A stretch of DNA of 40,591 bases from Candidatus Methanophagales archaeon (GTDB lineage Archaea > Halobacteriota > Syntropharchaeia > Alkanophagales > Methanospirareceae), in assembly GCA_028572065.1 (NCBI GenBank), contig JAPVWK010000003.1:1-40591 (forward strand), read 5' to 3'. A model generated the notes under the pieces. The model saw nothing but the letters and a program-made list of their open reading frames with translations. It had not been told where the DNA came from and ran no database searches. Each line of letters opens with the position of its first letter. Within the stretch, counting starts at the first letter, position 1. Made by a program: the position numbers and the translations under genes. Shown in pieces: positions 16,252 through 24,704 of the stretch.

Positions 16252-18239
16252 ATGACCGCGAAAAAAGAGTTATACAAAAAAAAACGAACGACCTGTGATA
16301 AGGGCGCAAGTTATTATTATAGTAGCCATAGCCGCGGCACTCATAGTTGCAACAAATCTCAATTCTGAACGCCGCAAGAAGAGCATTCTGGTGCAGGAAA
16401 TGAGAAAACGGACTAATGAGCTGTGGAAAAGCGAGGCGGTGTATCGTTCCTTAGTGGAGTCAACCGAAGATTCCATATATCTTGTGGATAAAGATTGCCA
16501 GTATCTGTTCATGAACGAAAAGCATCTCTCACGGCTTGGCTTGCCAGTAGACAAAACCATAGGTAGAACATACAGAGAGTTAAATTCACCAGAAGAGACG
16601 AAAGAGCTTGTTGAGCTAGTCAATCAGGTATTTGAAACCGACAAGTCTATGCAGCATGAGCATAGAAGTCAAAGAGACAACAAATATTTCCTCCGTACTT
16701 TAAGTCCGATCAAAGAGCCAGACGGTAGAGTAGTGGCTGTTACGGTTATTTCAAAAGACATCACAGCGCTGAAACAGACGGAAAATGATCTGATAGAGAT
16801 GAAGGATTATCTGGACGACATCATCAATAGTTCTGCGGACACGATTACGATCGTGGACACGAATAATTGTGCGAGACTGGAATAAGGGAGCCGAGGGCAT
16901 TATGGGTTATCGTGCCGATGAGGTAATAGGGAAATCCAACAGTATTTTTTTCACGGATCCCGAAGAAGCTGATAGGATAATGGAGCAAGTTCAGAAAGAA
17001 GGAGCGATAAAAAACTATCGTACAATCACGTTGAGGAAGGATGGTATGCCGGTGCATATCAGCATGTCAGCAGCGTTGTTAAAGGATAAAGATGGTGTAC
17101 CGAGTGGCTCTGTCCGTGTGAGCAGAGATATAACAAAAGAACTGGAGTTAGAGAAGCGGATAAAGGATGAGCGGGACAACCTGAATTTGATTTTTGAAAG
17201 CATGGTTGACGCCGTGTACATTGTATCAAAGGACTACGAAATAGAGTTTATGAACAGGGTTTTGATTGATAAAGTTGGCGACCAGATCGGAGACATTTGC
17301 TATAGAGCGATTCATGACAGAGAAGACCCCTGTCCGTGGTGCAAAACTACAGAGGTACTGGCAGGAAAGACAATGCGGTGGGAGTGGTACTCGCGCAGGA
17401 TGAACAAAACTTACGACCTTGTTGAGACACCGCTTACGAATATTGACGGCACAATATCAAAATTAACGATATTTAGAGACATCACCGATAGAAAACGCCT
17501 GGAAGAAGAGCGGATTTGTGCAGGTGAAAGGCCGTTACAACTGCTCGATGAGCTGGAAAAGGCGAACGCTGAATTAAAGGATTTCGCGTATATCGTCTCG
17601 CATGATTTAAAAGCACCCCTACGCGCTATTACGTCACTGGCAACGTGGATTTCAACCGATTATGGCGATATGCTGGATGAAGAAGGCAAAGAGCAACTGG
17701 ATTTGCTTCTAAATCGAGTAAAGCAAATGCACAATTTAATTGAGAGTATACTGCAATATTCAAGAATTGGACACATGAAAGAGAACAAACAAGAAACAAA
17801 TTTAAGCATTCTTGTTTCTGATGTAATAAAAATGATTGATCCACCAGAAGAGGTAGTCATAACGGTGGAAGATAAATTACCTACTATTCTCTGTGATAGG
17901 ACCCGGATGGAACAGATATTTCAGAATCTAATGAGCAATGCCGTGCGGTATATGGACAAGCCGAATGGGCAGATAACAATTGGATGCACAGAAGAGTCCG
18001 GATATTGGAAGTTCTCTGTTGCCGATAATGGACCCGGGATAGAGTCGCGATATTATGATAATATATTCCAGATATTCCAAACGCTGAAACCGCGTGATGA
18101 ACTGGAAAGTACCGGTATCGGTCTTTCAATAGTGAAGAAAATTGTCGAGTCGCAAAGAGGCAAAATATGGGTACACTCAAAAGTAGGAGTGGGGAGCACA
18201 TTCTTTTTTACTGTACCTAAAGAAGAGAATGAATTATAA
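16252..18239 (+). pseudogene. PAS-domain sensor histidine kinase (kinase A), frameshifted
   Basis: Comparison with the intact paralogue at 19808-22042 shows one gene broken twice. From ATG 16252 the frame matches the paralogue start until a run of nine A (16276-16284); one A too many shifts out of the frame that resumes at 16295. A second shift at about 16861-16870 corresponds to two bases missing relative to the paralogue (AATAATTGTG against AATGGGATTGTG). Domains: a hydrophobic segment absent from the paralogue (VIIIVAIAAALIVATNL), two PAS domains, a third PAS with three cysteines (CYRAIHD, PCPWC), HisKA with the phospho-accepting histidine in YIVSHDLKAP, and HATPase (DNGPGIE, GIGLSIVKKIVES). 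The downstream 456-codon frame alone retains a partial PAS, the Cys-PAS and the complete kinase core, so it could still act if translated from the GTG at 16869. Decay or sequence error are both possible. Confidence 0.85.
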
Positions 18240-18519
18240 GCAGTTGTTTCATGCACTATTTTTTCACAATACTACAATTTTTGTTTCTGTTAATCACAAC
18301 TGTATTTGTCATGAGTTGTAAAAATAATTACTAAATGACTGAACTCGGATATTAAAGCTTGGCACTCTTTTTGGGCTTTACACACTGATCGAAAGGTAGA
18401 AATAAACGAAAGTCTTTTTATGATGTAAACAATATACCGTTTATGCTGCTGCTCAAAGCGGGCAATATTGCTAAGTAAAAAGAAAGCGATGCGTTGAGGA
18501 GGACGTTATACAAATACAG

Positions 18520-19614
18520 ATGAAGAAAGAGCGATACAACATTCTGCTAATTGAAGATGATAAGGTAGACCAGATGGCATTCCAGCGATTTGTTAAAGCA
18601 AATAAAACTCCGTATGATTATACAATCACAGGCTCTGTTGCGGAAGCTAAAAATATTCTAGCTTCCCGGAAATTCGATGTCATAATTTCTGATTTTGCCC
18701 TTGGCGATGGCACAGCATTTGACATCTTTGACTTAAAGATAGATACGCCCATCATAATGGTTACAGGGTCAGGTGATGAGGAGATAGCGGTAAATGCAAT
18801 GAAAGCCGGTGCTTATGACTATCTGATAAAAGACCCGGAGAGTTATTACCTCACAGTTCTTCCTGCTACGGTAGAAAGCGCACTTAGACGGAAAAGAACG
18901 GAGGTGGAACGGGAACAGTTGCTCCAGGAACTGGAAGTAAAGAACACCGAGCTGGAGCGGTTCACCTACACAGTCTCTCACGACCTCAGAGCACCTTTAC
19001 TTACTATTCAAGGTTTTGCAGCGGTCATGCGTGAAGATTTGAAACGGAATGAAAGAGAAGAAGCGGATAACCATTTGAATAGTATAATAGAGGAAGCATC
19101 AAAGATGGAGCACCTGTTGGAGGACACATTGCAACTCTCTCGTATCGGTCGTATAGTGAATCCGCCGGAAGATGTTTCATTCGCGGATATTGTTAAAGAT
19201 GCGATTGGGCAGGCATCCGAGCAGTTGAGAACAAATGCTGTTGTGGTATCCGTGGCTGAAGACTTGCCTGCTGTTCATGTGGACCGTATGAGAATAGCCG
19301 AGGTGCTTGTGAATCTCATAACAAACAGTATAAACTACATGGGTGAACAACCACATCCCAAGATGGATATTGGGTGTCGCACTGACGGCAAAGAGACCGT
19401 GTTCTTTGTTATGGATAATGGCATAGGAATAGACAAAAGCCAGCACGAGAAGGTGTTCACGCTTTTTTACAAGCTGGACAGTCAAGGTAAAGGCACGGGC
19501 GCAGGACTCGCAATCGTGAAGAGAATAATCGAGGTGCATGAAGGTCGTATCTGGATAGAATCAGAGGAGGGTGAAGGCTGCACGGTTTGTTTTACGCTGC
19601 CTGTTTGTTCTTGA
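18520..19614 (+). CDS. Hybrid receiver-histidine kinase (kinase B)
   Basis: The order of domains is reversed from classic kinases: an N-terminal receiver domain (residues 1-125) with acidic pair D13-D14, phospho-accepting D58 (VIISDFALGDG) and K104 (YLIKDPE), then a coiled linker, HisKA with H154 (YTVSHDLRAPL), and HATPase (VNLITNSINYMG, DNGIGIDKS, GTGAGLAIVKRII). At 364 residues it lacks any sensor or membrane domain. It probably takes a phosphoryl group from a partner kinase and relays or integrates the signal. The ATG at 18520 has AGGAGG 17-24 bases upstream, further away than usual. Its kinase core is closely similar to that of kinase C and less so to kinase A. Confidence 0.92.
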   Translation: MKKERYNILLIEDDKVDQMAFQRFVKANKTPYDYTITGSVAEAKNILASRKFDVIISDFALGDGTAFDIFDLKIDTPIIMVTGSGDEEIAVNAMKAGAYDYLIKDPESYYLTVLPATVESALRRKRTEVEREQLLQELEVKNTELERFTYTVSHDLRAPLLTIQGFAAVMREDLKRNEREEADNHLNSIIEEASKMEHLLEDTLQLSRIGRIVNPPEDVSFADIVKDAIGQASEQLRTNAVVVSVAEDLPAVHVDRMRIAEVLVNLITNSINYMGEQPHPKMDIGCRTDGKETVFFVMDNGIGIDKSQHEKVFTLFYKLDSQGKGTGAGLAIVKRIIEVHEGRIWIESEEGEGCTVCFTLPVCS

Positions 19615-19807
19615 GGGCTTGTTTACCACTGAGCACGCAGAAAGTCCGAGTTTATCCCTGTTCCGTGCGCTTCATGTTCGTGGTAGAAAAGTACAAACAT
19701 AGCACAAAAAAAATAGCGATATTCATTATAAAATTTTATGGTATCCTACGGGTTAAATACGATAAAGAGACATTCTAAGTAACATAGGAGGATTTTTAGA
19801 GCCGGGA

Positions 19808-22042
19808 ATGACAGAGAAAAAGCAGTCAGAAAAGAAGGACGAACGCCCTGCGATAAAGGCGCAGGTCAATGTTCTAAAAGAGATATGTAAACTGCGAAGA
19901 AGCGAGGACGTGTATCGCTCATTGGTGGAGTCAACCGAAGATTCCATATATCTTGTAGATAGAGATTGCCGGTATCTGTTCATGAGCGATAAGCATCTAT
20001 CACGGTTGGGATTGTCGGCAGACCGCGTTATAGGGACGACATACGGCGAGTTACATTCGCCCGAAGAGACGAAAGAGCTGGCTGAAAAAGTCAACCAGGT
20101 ATTTGAAACCGGAAAGTCTATCTGGCATGAGCACAGAAGTCGAAGAGACGGTAGATATCTCCTCCGAACTTTAAATACGATCAAAGAGCCAGACGGAAAG
20201 GTAACCGCCGTAACGGTAGTTTCAAAAGACATCAGTGCGCTGAAACAGGTGGAGAAGGAACTGATAGCGACGAAAGATTATCTGGATAACATCATCAATA
20301 GTTCTGCGGACACGGTTACGGTTGTGGACATGAATGGGATTGTGCGCGACTGGAATAAGGGCGCTGATGGCTTCATGGGTTATCGTGCGGATGAAGTGAT
20401 AGGGAGACAAAACAGTATTTTATTCGCGGATCCCGAAGATGCGGACAGGATACAGGAATTGTTGCGTAGAGAAGGCGAGATAAAAAACTATCGGACTATC
20501 GCGTTAAAGAAGGATGGTAAGCCGGTTCATATCAGCATGTCGGCAGCGTTGTTAAAGTATAAAGATGGCGTACAGATTGGCTCCGTTAGAGTAAGCCGGG
20601 ATGTAACAAAAGACGTGGTGCTGGAGGAACGGCTAAAAAAAGAGCGGGACAACCTGAAATTGATATTGGAAAGCATGGTTGACACTATATATATTGTATC
20701 AAAGGACTATAAGATAGAATTTATGAACCGGGTTTTGATTGATGAAGTTGGCGATCAGGTTGGTGCTATTTGCTATAAAGCGTTTCATAATCGAGTAGAA
20801 CCCTGTCCGCAGTGCAAAACGGCAGAGGTAATGACCGGGAAGACAGTCAGGTGGGAATGGTACGCCCACAGGATGAACAGGACTTACGACCTTATTGAGA
20901 CGCCACTGAGGAATGTAGACGGCAGTATCTCAAAATTAACGATCTTTAGGGACATCACAAAACGCAAGCAGATGGAGCAGGAACTGGATGAGTCAAATAA
21001 GTTCCTTGAGACCGTCATTGAGACCATTCCGGATACAATCACGCTTAAAGATTCGGAACACCGTCTCGTGCTGGTAAATCAGGCATATTGTAAGATTTCA
21101 GATGTTACAAAGGACGAAGCAATAGGGAAAACGGTCTTAAGGGAAAGGGATAACGAAGTATTTCAAACAGGAAAAGGATTAGAGCTTAAAGAACGAACAT
21201 ATACCGACAGAGATGGTAATTGCCACTATGTATCGGTAAAAAAAGCACCTTTAACAGACGAATCGGGAAAAGTATCTCATGTTCTTACAATAAGTCGTGA
21301 CGTCACGGAGACAATGCGTGCTGTTAAGGAACGAGAACGGTTATTGAAAGAGATAGAAACAAAGAACTCCGAGCTGGAACGGTTCTCATACACAGTTTCT
21401 CACGACTTGAGATCGCCACTTATTACTATTCAGGGCTTTGCCCATCTCATGAGAGAAGATTCAGAGCATGGAAAAACAGAGGACTTGGCGTCTCAGTTGG
21501 AGTATATTGAGACAGCCGCTATTAAGATGGACCGCCTATTAACGGACACGCTGCAACTCTCTCGTATCGGTCGGGTAGCGAATCCGCCAGAAGAGGTGCC
21601 GTTTGGCGCACTTGTGCAGGAAGCACAGGAACAAACACAGGAACAAATAAAATCAGGAGGGGTTGAAGTTACCGTGGCTGATGACTTCCCCTCTGTTTGT
21701 GTGGACCGGATGAGGATAGTAGAGGTGCTTGTGAATCTTATAACAAATAGTATAAAGTACATGGGTGAACAACGGCAGCCAAAGATAGATATGGGTTACC
21801 GTGTGGACGGCAAAACGCCCGTATTTTTTGTGCAGGATAATGGTATGGGTATAGACAAGAGTCAGCACGAGACGGTGTTCGAGCTGTTCCATAAAGTGGA
21901 TAGTAGTAGTAACGGAACCGGGGCCGGGCTTGCCATTGTGAAACGGATAATCGAGGTACACAAAGGCCGTATATGGATAGAATCAGAGGAAGGTAAAGGC
22001 TGCACGGTTTGTTTTACGCTGCCGCTTAGCCCTGTTAGTTAA
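19808..22042 (+). CDS. Four-PAS sensor histidine kinase (kinase C)
   Basis: A soluble 744-residue sensor kinase: PAS1 (about 34-148), PAS2 (153-272), PAS3 with cysteines 322, 333 and 336 (ICYKAFHN, PCPQC; 280-390), PAS4 (396-508), HisKA with H532 (YTVSHDLRSPL) and HATPase (VNLITNSIKYMG, DNGMGIDKS, GTGAGLAIVKRII; to the end). No membrane segment or signal peptide is visible. PAS1-PAS3 match kinase A closely, including its 5' leader, while the kinase core matches kinase B, so the gene looks like a fusion of the two types with a PAS4 found in neither. GGAGG lies about 15 bases before the ATG. No output regulator is encoded nearby. Confidence 0.94.
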   Translation: MTEKKQSEKKDERPAIKAQVNVLKEICKLRRSEDVYRSLVESTEDSIYLVDRDCRYLFMSDKHLSRLGLSADRVIGTTYGELHSPEETKELAEKVNQVFETGKSIWHEHRSRRDGRYLLRTLNTIKEPDGKVTAVTVVSKDISALKQVEKELIATKDYLDNIINSSADTVTVVDMNGIVRDWNKGADGFMGYRADEVIGRQNSILFADPEDADRIQELLRREGEIKNYRTIALKKDGKPVHISMSAALLKYKDGVQIGSVRVSRDVTKDVVLEERLKKERDNLKLILESMVDTIYIVSKDYKIEFMNRVLIDEVGDQVGAICYKAFHNRVEPCPQCKTAEVMTGKTVRWEWYAHRMNRTYDLIETPLRNVDGSISKLTIFRDITKRKQMEQELDESNKFLETVIETIPDTITLKDSEHRLVLVNQAYCKISDVTKDEAIGKTVLRERDNEVFQTGKGLELKERTYTDRDGNCHYVSVKKAPLTDESGKVSHVLTISRDVTETMRAVKERERLLKEIETKNSELERFSYTVSHDLRSPLITIQGFAHLMREDSEHGKTEDLASQLEYIETAAIKMDRLLTDTLQLSRIGRVANPPEEVPFGALVQEAQEQTQEQIKSGGVEVTVADDFPSVCVDRMRIVEVLVNLITNSIKYMGEQRQPKIDMGYRVDGKTPVFFVQDNGMGIDKSQHETVFELFHKVDSSSNGTGAGLAIVKRIIEVHKGRIWIESEEGKGCTVCFTLPLSPVS

Positions 22043-22077
22043 TGTTAGTTACGAGCTGAAGATATGTAATTGAACTG

Positions 22078-22092
22078 GTAGGTTATACCTAC
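22078..22092. promoter_or_regulatory. Perfect palindrome GTAGGT-TAT-ACCTAC
   Basis: A 6-3-6 inverted repeat lies 36 bases after the kinase C stop, with a second, imperfect GGTCATACC copy about 10 bases downstream. AGGTCATACCT also appears near 36640. It may be an operator or a weak hairpin; nothing here decides. Confidence 0.3.
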
Positions 22093-22343
22093 GAGTTGGT
22101 CATACCTGCAAATCATAGTAACACGCAACCCCCTCTTTTTGCTACACACGATCCCGGGTACGGCGATTACGCCCGAAAAGGTGTACTTAACAAAAGTTTA
22201 CATATATCGCATTATTCTTTAGAACGCTTTCAATATTCGCTAACATATGTCTAAAATCATTTTCAACTGTATGCTAAGAAACAGTTAAGCATAGCTAATT
22301 TTAAATGCAGGTTATTCCGATCTCCTAAGTAGTGAGTAAAAAA

Positions 22344-23258
22344 ATGAATACAAAAATTATAGAACGAATAGAAAGGTTGAAACGAGAGAAAAATGCGATT
22401 ATACTGGCACATAACTACGAAAGGCCGGAAGTTGTAGATGTAGCGGATGTCACAGGTGGATCAATAGGGCTCTTAACGGCGGCAATGGAGACAAGTGCGG
22501 ATCTGATAGTAATTTGCGGCGTTGATTTTATGGGCGAAACCGCGGCACTACTAAATCCGGATAAGAAAGTTATTGCCCCTGTTAAAAATGTAGTGTGCCC
22601 CTTAGCACGGCAATTAACGAAGAAGGAATTGCTTGATGCCAAGCGGAAGTACCCGGATGCCAACGTTCTACTCTATATGAACTCGAGTACCGAAACAAAG
22701 GCACTTGCCGATTGCGTCTGCACGGCTGGTAATGCCGTAAGAATTGCGGAGACTATGGATGGCAGTTCGCCTATCCTATTTGGTCCTGATCACGCTTTAT
22801 CCTATTACGTAACGAAAAGGACGGCAAAAGAGATTATTAGTATTCCCGATCACGGAATGTGTCCTGTGCATCACAAAATCACAGTAAAAGACATATTAAA
22901 AGCGAAGGCGGCGCATCCGGGCGCAAAAATCGTTGCACACCCGGAATGCAATCCCGAAGTGCAAGATCACGCGGATTATCTCGGGACCACAGGTGGGATG
23001 CTGAAGTTTTGTGCGGATGCGGATGCCGCCGAATTTTTGATTGCGGATGAGGTCGGGTTAATTAACATACTTGAAAAGCAAGTCCCAAATAAGATTTTTT
23101 ATCCTGTTTCTAATACTGCGTTCTGCCGAGCGATGAAGAAGCCCACGTTGGTGAAAATAGAAGAAGCGTTAGAGAACGAGCGGTATGAAGTGGTAGTTCC
23201 ACGTGAAATCGCTGTGGACGCGCGAATAGCGGTAGAGCGGATGTTCAAGTGCTCCTAA
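22344..23258 (+). CDS. nadA: Quinolinate synthase NadA
   Basis: NadA condenses iminoaspartate with dihydroxyacetone phosphate to quinolinate in NAD synthesis and carries a [4Fe-4S] cluster held by three cysteines. These are visible in the standard places: VVCPLAR (C85), GMCPVHH (C173) and TAFCRAMK (C261). Other family motifs are ILAHNYERPEV near the N-terminus, MNSSTETKA and HPECNPEV. At about 304 residues it is of normal length. I prefer the ATG at 22344, with GTGAG about 8 bases upstream; a GTG at 22332 in the same frame would add four residues. No nadB, aspartate dehydrogenase or nadC adjoins it, and it separates the two kinase groups. Confidence 0.95.
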   Translation: MNTKIIERIERLKREKNAIILAHNYERPEVVDVADVTGGSIGLLTAAMETSADLIVICGVDFMGETAALLNPDKKVIAPVKNVVCPLARQLTKKELLDAKRKYPDANVLLYMNSSTETKALADCVCTAGNAVRIAETMDGSSPILFGPDHALSYYVTKRTAKEIISIPDHGMCPVHHKITVKDILKAKAAHPGAKIVAHPECNPEVQDHADYLGTTGGMLKFCADADAAEFLIADEVGLINILEKQVPNKIFYPVSNTAFCRAMKKPTLVKIEEALENERYEVVVPREIAVDARIAVERMFKCS

Positions 23259-23360
23259 CCACTTCTACTTTATTTTTCTGTGTTTTGAATTTTTATGCTT
23301 TCTTGTTCCGAAGTACGGATTACAGTGACTTTGCTCAACTGGAGCATTATTCTTGTACCA

Positions 23361-23370
23361 AAACTTTATA
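23361..23370 (+). promoter_or_regulatory. TATA-like box upstream of the FIST-kinase operon
   Basis: CTTTATAAGC in an AT-rich setting about 115-120 bases before the FIST start. It would give a leader of roughly 90 bases. No other candidate between nadA and the FIST gene looks as good. Confidence 0.35.
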
Positions 23371-23482
23371 AGCACAAACGACCTAAAATGAAATAGATAT
23401 TGATGGCTACCAATGATAGTAACTATATGTCGCAGGGTTCGGGGTAGAAAGTTGGAAGGGCGAAAAGAGGGAGAGGGCTATT

Positions 23483-24704
23483 GTGGTAACAAAATTTGCA
23501 ACCGGTCTGACTAAGGGCGGCGCTGCGGCAGCTAAAGAAGCCGTTTCGCAGGCGAAAGAGAAATTGGGCGGAGCCCGAGTTGATTTAGCTATTCTATTTT
23601 CTTCCAGTGAGTACGACCACAGAGCAGTGGTAGATGCAGTACGAGACGCTACCAATAATGCGCCATTAATTGGTGCTTCTACCGCTGGAGAGTTCACATA
23701 GGATAAAGTAGAAAAAGGCAGTGTAGCTGTGGGTTTACTTACCTCAGACGATATAAAAGTCTTTACTGCACTGGCAGAAGGCGTAAAAGAGGATCCGGAA
23801 GCGGCAGTAAAAGAAGTTGCTGCGAAGCTGCCCCGTGACATCGAAGGCTACCCCCTACTCAATGGAAATCTTTATGGTTGCTGGTTTAGCAGGTGTTGGT
23901 GAAGAGGTTACTTTATGGGCTTCCTATCTCTTTGGTCGGGAACAACGAATTATCGGGGGTATGGCAGGTGACGATTTCAAGATGAAGCAGACATTTGTGT
24001 ATTCCGATGATACCGTGTGTACCAATGCACTCAGTGTCTGTCATCTTACCGCGAAAATGCCTTTATTTACCGGTGTAAAACACGGGCACCGTCCTCTAAG
24101 CCGGGTATTGACTGCGACTAAGACAAAAGGTAATGTGCTTTATGAGATAGATAACAGACCAGCATGGGAGATATGGAAAGAAGAAACGGCAGAAGTTGCC
24201 CGAAAGAGGGCTATAGAAGTCGAAGAACTCGAAACACCAGCAGAAATTGCACGGTTCTTTACTAATTACATCCTTGGGTTAGCGACCGGAAAAGAGGGCG
24301 AGTATAAGATAAGATGGCCTTCTGGTATAAACAAAGATGGATCTCTTAATTTTACCTGTGCTATTGCGGAAGGTGCGGTTTTTCGCATTATGGACGGCAC
24401 TAATTTAGAGAACCAGATAAAAGCCGCAGAGGAAGCTGTTGTGATAGCAAAGCGAAATGCGGAAAAAGCAGGTTATTCGGATTTTGCGGGTGTCATCGTC
24501 TTCGACTGCGCGGTCCGGCAATTAATGCTGGGCGATAGATTTTCTGAGGCTGTGGACCTTTGTAAGAAGGTTTTACAGGGAGTACCTCTGCTAGGTTGGG
24601 AGACATATGGCGAAATTCGACTGGAGCCCGGACAGTTCAGCGGTTTTCACAATACCACATCGGTAATTCTGCTCATCCCGAACGGTGATAAAAAGAAAGA
24701 ATGA
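23483..24704 (+). pseudogene. FIST-domain sensor protein with in-frame TAG and a frameshift
   Basis: FIST domains bind small ligands (probably amino acids) and occur with signalling proteins. FIST-N starts at the GTG 23483 (GAGAGG about 6 bases upstream) with VDLAILFSSSEYDHRAVVDA and LIGASTAGEFT, where the frame meets TAG (23699-23701). In-frame sequence after the TAG continues the domain (DKVEKGSVAVGLLTSDDIKV). At 23851-23855 a run of five C shifts the frame; removing one C restores GYPYSMEIFMVAGLAGVGEE and the rest of the protein: RIIGGMAGDDFKM, then FIST-C (RPAWEIWKEETAE, GAVFRIMDG, FDCAVRQLMLGDRF, PLLGWETYGEI). The full product would be about 406 residues. The TAG could be pyrrolysine or a mutation; the C5 shift could be sequence error or decay. 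The stop overlaps the next kinase gene by ATGA. Confidence 0.8.
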
